Source: Patiria pectinifera (taxonomy: Eukaryota; Echinodermata; Asteroidea; Valvatida; Asterinidae). Taken from it: a stretch of DNA of 64,000 nt. The DNA lies in contig CM057135.1 in the NCBI GenBank assembly GCA_029964075.1, positions 27,393,366 to 27,457,365 of the forward strand. The letters run 5' to 3'. The notes under the pieces are model-generated. The model did not search any database. It was not told the DNA's origin and worked only from the letters and a program-made list of their open reading frames with translations. The position numbers and the translations under genes are program-made. Below, piece after piece: positions 1 to 11,647 of this stretch (the first letter of the stretch is position 1; each line of letters opens with the position of its first letter).

Positions 1-19
1 CGTGCTTGGGCTTTACACG

Positions 20-285
20 CATGGGCGTTGCCAGGATTTTTTCTGGGGGAGGGGCAAAGCATATTTTTTCCCAAACATCTCAGTACTTTATCGAGCATAT
101 TCTCAATTTATCATTTTTTTGAGGGTGGGCAGGGGGACATTTGCCCACACCACCCATTAATTAATAAGCACTTTGCACCTCTTATGCCCTTTTTTTTCAT
201 TCTTTTTTCCCCCTCCTTTTTTCGGGGGGAGGGGGACTTTTTCAGGGGGGGGTGTGCCCCCTTGACCACCCTTGCAACGGCCATG
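20..285. mobile_element. hAT-like MITE with 8-bp target duplication
   Basis: The perfect direct repeat TTTACACG (12-19 and 286-293) flanks a 266-bp segment whose ends, CATGGGCGTTGCC and its imperfect inverse GGCAACGGCCATG-like end, form terminal inverted repeats. An 8-bp duplication and a C-A first dinucleotide are typical of hAT transposons. There is no transposase, so it is non-autonomous. The interior is rich in T and G runs. Confidence 0.65.
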
Positions 286-689
286 TTTACACGCACCAGG
301 TACACACACTAGGTACACGCACTATCACATGAGACGTCGTACTCTTACAGTGAACTGTAGATCAGTTCACAGAATCATCAGTCAGGTGTAACAGCGGAAG
401 ATTTTGTCGTGGGCTCAGAAATTCTTCAAAATCTCTCAAGGATTGAGATACACATAAGTTTGTACTTTCGTCAAGCATGTTGTCATTTATAATTTTTTTT
501 GGTAGCAGGGGTGTCCTTTTTTATGATGGCAATTTTGTAAGATTTCTCAAGCCTGAGAAAGTTTCTCAAAAGTTAGTTGTTTTGGTAAAGTGTGAACAAG
601 GCTTTTTACAACAGATCTGCTTATCACCCTTGTCGTCCAAAGTTGGCTATACATGTACAGATACATGTACAGTGCATGTTCAGTTTAAT

Positions 690-1501
690 AGGGCTGTGCG
701 TCAGAACCAGCTACCCCAGTCCCCAACCGCTGATATGTCAGGAACCGGTTCCAGATTGTGGAATCGAGTACCCGTAACCAACTTTACATTACTCGGTAAC
801 TTCTCAGACAATGAAAAAGAAAGTTTTTGATTGTCATTTGTAGAGAATTTTCGAAATGAAAACCAGGCTACATGGGAAAACAAAATGGATTCATGTTTGT
901 GACGATTGCAAAAACGCAATTAACGCTGTAAAGCTACATGTATTGAGCTCACTGTACACACTTGTATCTTGCTGTATTGACACACCGATGTGGTGGTACC
1001 GTATTATTTTGCGGATCTTGCGGGTGGCATGGGTGGCTTGTGCATTAAGCGCTCGCCTCTCACCAAGGTGACCACGGTTCGAATCCTGGCCGCGGATCAC
1101 ATGTGAGTAGAGTTGTGCGTTGGTTCTCTCCTGTGCCACAAGGGTTTTTCTCTGGGCCCTCCAGTTTTCCTCCCTCTGGAAAAATCAAACACTTTCGATC
1201 TCAGGCTGTGCTCCGTGGTCATATATGGGTCGATGTGGCCGGCAGCCATAGGCGCCTTTACGTGCCAGCGGCCCGACCACGTTGTAGCCGCGTCCTTCGC
1301 AATTTAGCGTACCAGTTGCGAGTAAGGATGATTAGCCTCTCAAATTATTATTATTATTATTATATATCTTTACGAACAATCTGTGCAGCAACTTCAAAGA
1401 TTTATATTGTGGGGTTGGGTTTCTTAAGCGGCTACCTGGGTACTTGTGTTTTTTTATCAATCGGGTACCCGATTCCACACTACCCGTAAATGCGCACCCC
1501 T
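690..1501. mobile_element. Interspersed DNA element (copy 1), interrupted by a SINE
   Basis: The sequence from GGGCTGTGCG at 691 through GGAACCGGTTCCAG, CTTCTCAGACAATGAAAA and AATGAAAACCAGGCT recurs at 11259 and 24460. The right end, ACCCGTAAATGCGCACCCC, ends near 1501 and is a partial inverse of the left end. In this copy the body is split between GCGGATCTT (1019) and ATCTTTACGAACAATCTG (about 1366) by an inserted SINE. Confidence 0.65.
1020..1365 (+). mobile_element. tRNA-derived SINE nested in the 690-1501 element
   Basis: A tRNA-like head has a B box GGTTCGAATCC at 1076-1086 and an A-box-like TGGCTTGTGCATTAAGC upstream. It is followed by a long tRNA-unrelated body and an (ATT)n tail at about 1347-1365. 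The host element's sequence resumes immediately after the tail, with ATCTT repeated on both sides as the likely target duplication. An inactive relic is most likely; any Pol III promoter activity is unknown. Confidence 0.7.
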
Positions 1502-2097
1502 CAGTACCGTACTTGTCAGGGTCAGCTTACAATTTGCATGCAAAACTACTCAGCCATGTAAAAAATGGATATGAATCTTGTAGGGAGCAATAACAGTTTC
1601 CATTGAGGTACATGTACGTACATGTACCGGTACATGTTTGAATGAAATGGTCTGCAGGCAGACCAGTGCACATCAATAAATCTTTATACCTGTACGCACA
1701 CGTATTGACATGTCTTCACAGCAGACTGCTTTCATTTTTCAAATCCTCAGATAATTCACATGTGTATGTACAGATTCACGAGGACTGATTGCACGCAACA
1801 CATTACAAGGTATACCCGCTGAATTGCTGGGTGCGTGTGCTTCAAAAGCTTGACTTGAGGGGCCTTTAATTTTGTCGGAATCATCCATCTGTGAATTCAG
1901 CATACGGTGAAGGTCTGTCGGATTGGGGCAATTGTCCTTCGTCAAAACCCAATAATCTGCTTGCCTTAATAGGGGAAACACATATTTGCTGCACGAGTGC
2001 ACGGCTGTATATGAGTGTATACGCAAGCACCGATTCAGAATTAATGTGCATCTAAACGTATAATAGGCATATTTAGTTATCCAAATTTGTTATCCCA

Positions 2098-2289
2098 CAA
2101 GTTTGCTTGAAAATAATTTCGTTATCCTGTGAGCACTTGTGGAACATGGAATAATGTAGTGCGTCTGTGTCCCACTGCCCCACATACCACAAGGTCAAAG
2201 GCCGATTGGTATGAGGGACGCAGACGCACTACATTTTCCATGTTCCACTTGCGCTAGTGGGATAACCAATTTATTTTCAAGCAAACTTG
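2098..2289. mobile_element. Palindromic MITE, copy 1 (CAAGTTTGCTTGAAAATAA ends)
   Basis: The 19-bp ends CAAGTTTGCTTGAAAATAA (2098-2116) and TTATTTTCAAGCAAACTTG (2271-2289) are perfect inverses. The interior folds too: TAGTGCGTCTGTGTCCC pairs imperfectly with GGGACGCAGACGCACTA. A second, damaged copy lies at about 45844-46000. Confidence 0.75.
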
Positions 2290-2346
2290 ATGCAAAGTAA
2301 AGATGGAGCATGCATGCTGTATACGCACTTTTTCAATTGTTAACCT

Positions 2347-2497
2347 ATGGAGTACCGAAGTGAATACGTCACGCGCACAAAATGTGTGTAAAAGACATTA
2401 GCGCATGATTCAGCCTGAGAACCAACACGCGCGCGTACTCCATTCGTTTGCACTACACTTTCTGGTTTCTAACTGACGTCACACTTCGGTACTCCAT
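2347..2497. mobile_element. Short MITE with 16-bp perfect inverted ends
   Basis: ATGGAGTACCGAAGTG (2347-2362) and CACTTCGGTACTCCAT (2482-2497) are exact inverses enclosing a CG-richer interior (CACGCGCAC, ACACGCGCGCGTAC). It lies only 57 bp after another MITE, an insertion cluster. Confidence 0.65.
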
Positions 2498-3290
2498 TAC
2501 ACGTGCCTGCAGTGGGAAAGGCGCGCGCATTTTGGAATAGCGCAATACGCAGAGTGTGGCATGGACCATGGTACCGGTACATGTACATGTAAACGGGATA
2601 ATACCATGTGCTCTTGCCATGGATCAACCAATCAGGATCGAGGATTCAAGATTGCTTGTAGATAAATATTCGTTTCCGGAGTTTCAGTTTTATATACAGC
2701 AGCTTAAAGATGGATTTCAGAAGTGTATTTAAAATGCTGCTTTTTGTAGAAAAACAAGTGAGCTTGAAGTTGGTAAAATTGTGTATGTGCATTGCTCCTT
2801 TGATCGGCTTTCTTTTATTTGTTCTTGAAAATGAAGTTTTCAAATTATATTTTTGCTGTTTGCTTCGGAATATTCTTAACTAGCATGGAAGCCTTGAAAA
2901 GAAATCATACAAAAATGTAGAATTACATGTAGATTTCTTGTTTCATCAAGAATTTTGTGAGGTAATAGTGATCAAAGAATACCGGTATGTACGTATAGAT
3001 ATTCTAAAATAAGTTGCAAAAATTAATCAATATGGAGAATAACTACTGCAATTGGTCAAAATTCTTTGCAAATATTTTCCACACTCGGAATTGATATATC
3101 ACTGACACGTAAACATAAAGCTCATTTATCCAAACTACCGGTAGCTAAAGAAATAGCATCTCCCTATGGAATTTAATGGATACTCCAAATGCTAACTCTT
3201 TCCGCCATGTGATCTGAACCGGCAAATTGTCCGCCCCGTTGGGGCACCATAGACTTCATCACCGTCAGCATCACTTATGGGGCACTCAAC

Positions 3291-3350
3291 GGGGCACCGG
3301 CCGCCCGGTGCAGGGAACCGGCCGCCCGGTGCAGGGAACCGGCCAACAGG
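3291..3350. repeat. 21-bp tandem repeat, GC-rich
   Basis: Units of the form AACCGGCCGCCCGGTGCAGGG repeat about two and a half times, in an otherwise AT-rich setting. A similar 21-bp doublet with CAGCTGGCCGGTTCA occurs at about 10065-10105. Confidence 0.6.
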
Positions 3351-3897
3351 TTATTAATGAAGCTAATTTTCCGCATAAGGCCATTAATCTTCATTACCAT
3401 TATTTATTACATTTTGTTGCGGATGCGTTCCTTTTGTGTTGAATTGTGTGCACGCGTACCGGTATATAAAAGGCTTGCGGTTTTTTAGCCTGCCAACGTT
3501 ATTGGATTTTGGAGGAGATACGTATTAGATTAAAGGGTATCGCATTAGATAGAGATATCACTTTAAATGGAAAACAAAAACCAAAATAAAATTTAAACAA
3601 TCGAAACCGTCTATGCCCCTCTTTTTCTTGCTTGCCTGTTTCTCCCCTGCACCCCTACCATTGTCTACCCCTCCCCCTTGTCTACCCCACCCCTTTACCA
3701 CTAGATGAACTTTTATCAAAGAGCATTATAGCCATTTCTTTTTGTGGGTGCTTAAAACAATCTCCTTAATGCCTTCTCCACTATGCACCAGCACACTAAC
3801 AAGCCATAGGTAACGGGATTACTGAGCCTGCCTTCACAGACATGTTAATCTGGCGAACAAGATGGGGCAGCTGAATGCAACCTGACTATCTCACTTA

Positions 3898-4060
3898 GCT
3901 ATAGAGTCAGAGAACGGCCAGTGCGTGATTGTCCTTATGACCTCTTACTTGAGGTCAAGTAATCTAAATATACACAGATGCAGGAATAGGCACTGAATTC
4001 TGCATGCATGTATACATGTACCTGAGAACTAGGCCAATCAGACCATGTAATGCCTCACTG
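3898..4060. repeat. Interspersed repeat family 'TAGAGTCAGAGAACGG', first of four
   Basis: ATAGAGTCAGAGAACGGCCA, then a gap, GACCTCTTACTTGAGGTCA and a CCAATCAGACC segment. Related copies lie at about 4425-4600, 22814-22945 and 41906-42020 (continuing at 42384). The class is not recognised. Confidence 0.55.
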
Positions 4061-4122
4061 AGATATTGAAAAAAAGTGAGACTGCTGCAAACTGCTTACT
4101 GACTGGATGGACCTGAAATGTA

Positions 4123-4419
4123 TAAATCTAAAAATTAATGTGGCCTGACGTTGCGAACTTAGCAAGTTCTCAGAGCAACAGTACAGAGGAAGAACATTAA
4201 CATGGTGCAAGAAGAAACACAAGGTGAGGATGGAGTGGGATTGTGGAAAGATCTTTCCACACCTTTCCCACCTAATCCTCCTTTTGTGTTTCTTCTTTCA
4301 GCCCTGCATGTTTGTGTGCACCCCCATGTTAATGTTTGTACCTCTGTCATTTCTGTTTTAGCCTCTGAAGAAGAACTTGCTAAGTTCGCAACGTCAGGCC
4401 ACATTAATTTTTAGATTTA
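4123..4419. mobile_element. Foldback element with 48-bp perfect inverted repeats
   Basis: Positions 4123-4170 and 4372-4419 are exact inverse complements over 48 bp (key segment TGGCCTGACGTTGCGAACTT). The interior continues to fold imperfectly: ACATTAACATGG against CCATGTTAATGT, and GAAGAAACACAAGG against CCTTTTGTGTTTCTTC. The hairpin tip is near GGAAAGATCTTTCC. The perfect arms suggest a recent insertion or ongoing gene conversion between arms. Confidence 0.75.
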
Positions 4420-4424
4420 CTGAG

Positions 4425-4600
4425 ATATTGAGTCAGAGAACGGCCAGTTTGAGATTGTCTGTACGACCTCTTACACAAGGTCAGGAAATCTAAATATCTA
4501 CATGTTCACTTCATACTTGAGAAATACAGTCAGCCAATCAGATTACAGGGAAGGTGCAGAGCAACCAATCAGATTGATCAACCAATCAGGCGTTGCCTGT
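4425..4600. repeat. Interspersed repeat family 'TAGAGTCAGAGAACGG', second copy
   Basis: Carries GAGTCAGAGAACGGCCAGTT, TACGACCTCTTACACAAGGTC and ATCTAAATATC, parallel to 3898-4060. The foldback element at 4123-4419 sits between these two copies. Confidence 0.5.
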
Positions 4601-6945
4601 TCTGATACAGACATACATACATGTACCGGGTAGAGGTCTGCTCTCTGTAGTCAGTCTAATCCCTGCCTCATCTGTGACGAAGAGCAAAATGTTAATCATG
4701 AATGAAGTCTCAGTGCTTTGAATTGAATCTGAATCCACTCGTTTCTTCAGAAACGAATATTGTGCCAGAGAAATATTTTCCAAAACCAAGCAAATTTCTG
4801 CTTTGAGCAGTTTCATGAAATTGATCCTGAAGAACCCAGCCAACATTTTGCTCAAAATGAAATGCAGATCAGAAACGATTTCAAAACTTCACGATACAAA
4901 AAAATACTGTGACTCAGCCTGCCTCGTGGCAACATGCTTGTCTGTGAGGCTGTGACTTGGATCTCATTACAGTACATCCAGTGTAAACTACATGCACTCA
5001 AGTGTTGTGTTGATGCTCCAAGCAAAAAGGAAGAAGCGTTTTTTCTTCTTCATGCAGGACTTGCTTTGTATCGATTTACAAGTGCATTAACATTTTGGTT
5101 GCTAGTTGGTAGCCCACCTCACAAGTTTTAGCTGCCTCCTCCAGCTGTTTTTGCTGTAAATACCACCTGACAAAAGGAAATTGCAATAGAAAAGTAATTT
5201 TTAAAAAAATTGTTGTATTATTTAAAGCATTGATTTTATTATATTATTTTGTTGTTCTTGTTTTTTTGTTTTGAACTTGTTTCTGTAAAAGTCACCAGTT
5301 TTTCTACTCCGCACAAAAAAAGCTACATGGGATATTTTCAATACAAATTCATGAAGCATTCGTGTGTACATGTACATTATTCATGTATGTGTATCTTGCA
5401 AGCATGCATTTAACTTATTAAGCTAAAATGTGCAAGTGAGTACCGTAGTTTCAGGTCCGCCGTCAATTTAGGGTACCACCGCACATTCCCCAAAACCCAG
5501 GGGAAACCCTGGTGTAGCTATTTTGAGATCATCTGTTGTTCAATGGAGCCCGCAAGCTCCGCAACAACGTCTGATATATGTGAGCATGCAAATGCGACCC
5601 CGTGCGCCAGCCAGTGGGAGTCGAATTTAGAAATTGTGACGTCATTTCGAGCAGTACTTCCACCAAAGCTATTGATTGGTCAATTGGCTGCTGTGTTTTT
5701 GTAATACAACAACGGGTTACTGAAGACCTGAAAGAAGGCGCCTGCTGATTGGCCAGAATCTGGAGGTCAAGACGCCGAATCTGCGCCCATATCATAGAGC
5801 TTGCTTTGCAAGTGGCTGTTCCTTAGACTAGATGCAGCTAGAATGGAAAAATATTTTGAACCTTTTAACACTCTCTGCAGACTTACAGAATATGTCTCTA
5901 GAGGATAGTGTACTGAACCTACTGAAGTATTTCAACAACTTTGAAATTGTCTTGGTTTTCCTTTAAGTTCACAGTTTAGTCCGCAGTGGATTGCTAGCTC
6001 AGTTTGTACATAAACACAAAGTGAGCAATAAAACACTATCCAATCACTGTGTGTAACAACGTGATCCCAATCTGCTGCCGTTAAATCAAAACAAATCCTA
6101 AAAAGCATGCAATTCACACCTACTGTGCATACATGTAAAAAAAAAAGAAGACGATGGAGAAGACTAAATCAATGCTACCACAAGTGAGCATTAGCATTGG
6201 TTTTTCTTTTTTTAACCCAGCCGCACTTTCCCACTCATCCGAGTGGAAACCTTAGACTCAGAGTGCAGTCGCCGTGAGCACTGTCCGCTGAGTATACCTG
6301 TATTTAGACATCCAAGGTGATGCGCAGGGTATCGGTTGCTTGTTTGGAAGGGCAAAAATAACTGAGAGCAACAAGGAAAAGACACTGGAGAGTGTGAGGA
6401 AGTCTTGAGGAGTTAGAACAAGATAAAATAAGGAATGCATTTAGGGATTTTGGGGAGGGATGGAAGCAGGGATGGAAGTCCTCTTTCAAGCACTCCATGT
6501 TTTTCTTGTTTGTTTTGGGGGTTTGTTGTTTTTACATGTAAGTTCCCCGTGCTCTTCAACAAATTTTTAAAACCTCAAATTTTTTTTCTGCTTTGGACGT
6601 CTGCAACCCTCTGAGAAAGGTTTTTGTTTTGGCACAAACAGATCCGCTTTGTGAGCAGACTGGCTCCCGGTCCATACATTATCGATACTGATTGTGGGGC
6701 AGGAACCAGCCTACCCCACGAGAATGGAATTATTGTCTGGCATGCAGCCACTAGTCGGAAATTGTAAAGTAATAATTGAATAACTAAATATTGGCCGATT
6801 TTTTTTCAGTTGATGTCTCATTCAATAGTACATAACTTTCGTATAGTTTTTTTTCTATCTTTAGGCAGGCATTATAATTGGTAAAACTATCTGTATTAAA
6901 CCATCAGGAGCAAATGGAATTGTAAAAGAATGAGGGTGGCTCATA

Positions 6946-7426
6946 TAGGGTGGCCCCAAAAAAGTTTACACTTTTTAAGACGCAGATTTCTCAAAATTGG
7001 GGAGACAGGTTGAAATTGATTTTCGATATTCTTAAACTACAAGGTCTTGTGGCATATGGTGAAAATGGCATTGAAAAGAAAGCCTAAATTAAGAAATGAC
7101 AGCCATTTACATACCGGTACCAAAAAAATGGTCAAAAACCAGTTTGTCCACTCACGTGTAGATACATATGCGGTCATTGTTATGGCAGTTTTTGTGCACG
7201 CAATGCTATTGTTTTGACCAAGTTTCATACTGGACAAACTGGTTTTTGATCGTTTTTCTGTAAATGGCCGTCATTTCTTAATTTAGGCTTTATTTTCAAT
7301 GCCATTTTTACCATATGCCACCAAGACCTTGTGGTGTAGGAATATCTTAAAACAATTTCAAAATGTCTCCCCAGTTTTGAGAAATATGCATCTAAAAAAA
7401 TGTAAACTTGTTTTCAGGCCGGACTG
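6946..7426. mobile_element. Tc1/mariner-like long foldback element, copy 1
   Basis: A near-complete palindrome of about 480 bp. The left arm (AGGGTGGCCCCAAAAAAGTT, then GACGCAGATTTCTCAAAATT) is mirrored by the right arm (TTTTGAGAAATATGCATCT, then ACTTGTTTTCAGGCCGGACTG). The sequence TA lies on both sides (6944-6945 and 7427-7428), as expected for Tc1/mariner insertion. No transposase is present. A second copy is at 42021-42383. Confidence 0.7.
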
Positions 7427-8277
7427 TACAGCATCAATATTGTCAGTTATGGGAAAAAAGATAGAAAAGCGCATAGAGCGGTTAAACAAACATGAAATGC
7501 AAGTTATACTTGGGGTGCATTAAATATGGGTAACAGGCAGAACTGTGGAGTATTAAGTATCATGTAGTTTGGATCCAGTTGGATTGTTGGCTTTGTGTCG
7601 CCCCAGACTCGTTAAAGAAACACCTCTTCAAAAAAACATCCGAGACAGGAAAGGCCTCATTACCAGTAAAATCAGACATTAACTGTCATCAGACACCGGC
7701 CGCGGGGCACCGGTGCTTGCGAGTTTTTCACACTCCAAAATTGTTAAAGTCAATACCAGGGGAGGAAAGAAGGAGGACTTTCTGCCCCGAAGTTAGAAGT
7801 GCATTACACTGAATTATCAATAAGCACACAGCACCTCAAGTGCACGAACTCGCTGTGTACCCCCCAAAAAAACCGCGGGAGCATTGTGTTTGTTTGCGTC
7901 GTTAGGTCAAGAAATTGGAGAATCCCGCGCTTATGCCGAGATGGTTATCGCTAGTCAGCAACTCTCTCGCTCGCTCTCTCTCTCTCGCCGGTCGGCACGC
8001 TTTGGCGTGATGACATCCCAGCTTCTTGGCAGCTCGGGGCACAGAGTGCATCACTTTTCTTTCGTAAATGTCAAATGAAAAGAATTATCAGCATTTTTAA
8101 TCTTGACCGCTTAGAATTATTTACATTATGTTTTGTTTTTTTCTGCGATGCAACCTGGAATTTCGCGGTTGAGGTCTGACTACTGTGGAAATGAGTTATC
8201 TGTCAACTGACGTTTTTCAAGATAAGGGTAATGAAAAGCGAAATGTCAAGTTTAAGAATGCTCCTTAATCATTCACA

Positions 8278-8301
8278 CATGTACATGTACATGTACATGT
8301 A
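8278..8301. repeat. (ACATGT)n tract
   Basis: Four uninterrupted ACATGT units, part of the window-wide abundance of the palindrome TACATGTA, also at 2579, 10111, 23371, 34031, 34089 and 41373. Confidence 0.8.
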
Positions 8302-8342
8302 CGCACATGTGCCTTACATGTATGTACTTTTTTTACCAGTAG

Positions 8343-8720
8343 ATGTACACGTAAGCTGTCATCAGAGTCGTAACATTGTATGTGCATGTGTCACAAATAT
8401 ACATGTACACGTAATAATTTTAATTATTTTGTCGCAGCACTTTTAATTGACTGAAAGCACTGCTGAGAATGGCAGAGAAAGTCACAGTGTCTGCTATTTG
8501 GAGACGGAAATTTCAATTTAAGTTTCAAATGCAGTACCTGTTAAGCTGTCATCAAAGTCGTAAAATTGTATGTGCATGTGTCACAAATATACATGTACAT
8601 GTAATAATTTAAATTATTTTGTCACACTATTTTTAATTGACTGAAAGCTCAGCTGAGAATGGCAGAGAAAGTCACTGTGTCTGCTATTTGGAGACGGAAA
8701 TTTCAATTTAGGTATCAAAT
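8343..8720. repeat. Two-copy tandem duplication, 190-bp unit
   Basis: AAGCTGTCATCAGAGTCGTA at 8353 recurs as AAGCTGTCATCAAAGTCGTA at 8543. The two units stay highly similar through AATGGCAGAGAAAGTCAC and GGAGACGGAAATTTCAATTT. Differences are mostly point changes. Confidence 0.8.
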
Positions 8721-9433
8721 GCAGAACAAGGGTTGGTAAATGTTTGAAGGGCAGTTATGTATTTTAAAAACATAATTTTTTTTTTTTTTTGAGTGCATGA
8801 TTTGATTTACAAAATGATTCAGGTCAACCGCTTTGTTGTGTTTTCCATTTTTTATTTTTGTCGGTTTTTTTTTTAAGTTAAAATTGATTTTATGAATGCA
8901 GAAATGGGTTACACGTACACATATTTTAATGTGATAGATCCTACATTTCTACATGGCTACCTTCTCTCAGCTTACGGTATTTCATTTGAAATCACCCGCG
9001 GCAGGGAATTTAGGAGCTATTTTGCTCCAAGAATTCATCTGGACAAGTTATTAATAAATGTATTCAAGTGCCAACATTAAAGCAATTGCGGCTGGCTAAG
9101 CATGCTGTCCCTGTACGTGATTCCTGCCAACCGTTAAAAAAACAAACATGAAGTTTCGGATCTTTTGCAATGTTTAAAGAAATAAATCTTCCTGCCCTGT
9201 ACCTGTGTGGGGACCGTCCAATTTTAGAATATCAAGAAAACTGTATTATTGTTCTTCTTCAAATATTTATAGACATACACGTATGTCCAGGAAAGAGTAC
9301 TTGTAAATCTCAAGTCTCGTTAAAAATAATGATTTGTTGCTTTGTCTCATCCGTGTGCGGTTTGTGTTCCAAGTGCTGCATGGTGAAGTGTTCCTCAAGT
9401 TTCCTCCCTCATTCTACTTGACTTTACAACACA

Positions 9434-9685
9434 GGAGTCAGGTTGGCGTAGCGGTACTTTCCTTGCCTTCCACCGCTGTGACCCGGGTTCGAATCCCGCC
9501 TGGGCCAATATGTGGATTGGGTTTTCAGTCCCTGCCTGATTCTGTGGGTTTTCCCCAGAATATTCTTCTGGGCTTTTCCTCCCACCTCTAAAACTGTAAC
9601 TTCTTATTGTCTTCTCTCCATTTATCCATCCTGTTATTGGCACTTACGATGTGGCTGAAATAAAAAAAATTGAAAAAATTAAAAA
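9434..9685 (+). mobile_element. tRNA-derived SINE (second family)
   Basis: A tRNA-like head has an A box TGGCGTAGCGGT (9444) and a B box GGGTTCGAATCCC (9485-9497). A body follows, with CAGTCCCTGCCTGATTCTG and GGGTTTTCCCCAGAATATTC, and an A-rich tail near 9658-9685. The body alone, on the other strand, makes up the array at 59460-60440. Confidence 0.7.
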
Positions 9686-9959
9686 ACTCCTCGCAAGAAT
9701 CTTTTCTTTCCCCTTGACATAATGTTTATCATTACATGCAAAATGTGAAAAGATTCCTTCTCTCTTTCTGTCTAGCAATTGTATGATTCATCCTTTCTTT
9801 GGAACTTACGGAAGCCACCTTGAGTATTACCTGGAGTGGCCTTTGGGCCCTGTGAAAGATGATTTCCATTAAAAAATAATAATAAGATGGACTTTGCATC
9901 GGGGAGGTGTAAATTTCATATTGGGTTTTGCCCTTGTTTTATGAACCCAGTATTCTCAG

Positions 9960-10080
9960 TGTTGTTAAGGGCTTGAGAGAAAAATTTCACAAGCTTACTT
10001 GGGTGGAACTCCAACCCACGACCTCCTGCTTACTTGTGCAGAAATCTTACCACTTGACCACCCAGGGATCAGCTGGCCGG
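9960..10080 (-). mobile_element. tRNA-like SINE head on the - strand (third family)
   Basis: Read on the minus strand it is GGGTGGTCAAGTGGTAAGA (A box), then a GGTCGTGGGTTGGAGTTCC-like B box. It corresponds to the plus-strand copy at 53055-53135. The tail GCTTGAGAGAAAAATTTCAC recurs in similar form at 10149-10175. Confidence 0.55.
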
Positions 10081-11258
10081 TTCAGGGATCAGCTGGCCGG
10101 TTCAAGTCTGATGTACATGTACATGTAGCAGCGGGTACCGTAACCGAGGGCTTGCAAGAAAAAAATCACAAGCTTACTTCAATATTCTTAATTAGGAGGA
10201 AATTTATTGGAGATTTTTCAAAAAACAAGATGAAAATTAGAACCAAAACCTTCAGTTGTTAAGAAAACATGAAGCAAATTTCAGGCAAGTTGAACAGAGT
10301 TTAAACTAGCAGCAGTATTTTGAAAAATTAAGTACAGTTAGTCTTCATCGGCTTTTTTTTGAAGGTATACATTGGGTCATTAGTTGACGTCATGGTGTTT
10401 CTTGAATGGCAGATTCTCCCCCGTTTTGTTCTCATCAATAAGTACTGTTCTAGACAGGCACGCCTAGTTGGAATCCCAAATGAACGCAGCCAATCTGTCC
10501 GGCAGACGCCCGCGTTCCAGATAATCAGGTCGGGGCGTGACTGGCCATAAACCAGCCCCGCTTTCCCCTCCATCTCACCATTCTGAACATTGATTGCCAA
10601 CACCCGAAGCGCGTCGCGGCCAAGAATTAAAAAAGCCAGCGTCTGCGAGTGATATTATTTCCATGTCTCGGACAAGAGACAGAAAAGAAGAGTACGAGAA
10701 TGATGCCGGCAGATCGATAAACATTTGCAGAGGTAGAATTCAAGGATTTTTCCCCCTTCCTCCAGATGCCTGTCTCTGGGATACACGCCTCCGCGTAGAC
10801 GACCATTAGGCCTAATCAATTAATGGCAGATGAAGGAGTTACAAAGTAGCCGTATAAAAATTAAAATGCGCAACATGGGTACATTTCTGGAAAGTATCAG
10901 TACGTGACTGGACGAGCTCTAAAGCTAGTCAGTGATGTTTATTGAATCATCCCCAGGATGATTATATACATTATTACTCATTAGAGATTGTTAATTTTCA
11001 GCAGGATGAAAATGCTCTCTTTTTTTTAAATTTTTTTTTAGTTTCAATTTTTTTGTTATTATTATTATTATTATTATTTATTTAGCCATTCTCACAACAT
11101 TATAAAGAAAGGCAAGGAACCGCAAAAGTACAAGTACTGTGGTCCGAGGACCTGCTGTTCATCTGTTTTGGTAGATGCCATCATATCAGCACAGTGAAAC
11201 TCAAATACTGAAAATTCTGCAATTGGGTGGGATTTGCTGTATACATGTACTCAAGTCT

Positions 11259-11647
11259 GGGGCTGTGCATAGGAACCGGGTACCCGAGTACCGACTGTTG
11301 ATGTCAGGAACCGGTTCCAGATTATGGGATCTGGTACCCATAACCAACTTCACAAATACCTTAGTAACTTCTCAGACAATGAAAAAGAAAGGTTGTGAGC
11401 GTCAATGTAGGGAATTTTTAAAATGAAAACCAGGCTACTTATAAACCAATTCAGATTTCATGTTTATGTACATTTAAGGCACGACAGATGACGTTTGCGA
11501 AAGTTGCAGTTTAAACCGCAAAGCTATAAAGCCTTTCAGACAACTTCCACTATTTGAATTTTGGGGTTGGGTTTCTTGATGGATACCCAGGCACCCGTGT
11601 TTTACTTCAATACGCAACCCAGGTCCCGTACTAACCACTACTCTGCT
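11259..11647. mobile_element. Interspersed DNA element (copy 2) with flanking direct repeats
   Basis: Same family as 690-1501: GGCTGTGCATAGGAACCGGG, then GGAACCGGTTCCAG and AATGAAAACCAGGCTAC. The 12-bp sequence GTACTCAAGTCT occurs on both sides (11247-11258 and 11648-11659), a convincing target duplication. Its tail has diverged from the other copies. Confidence 0.65.

Noticed and set aside
10663-10732. MSRTRDRKEEY... frame as a further alternative first exon
   Set aside because: It reaches its GT donor in phase 1, which does not fit the phase-0 ankyrin exon. The phase-0 frame at that donor contains a stop.
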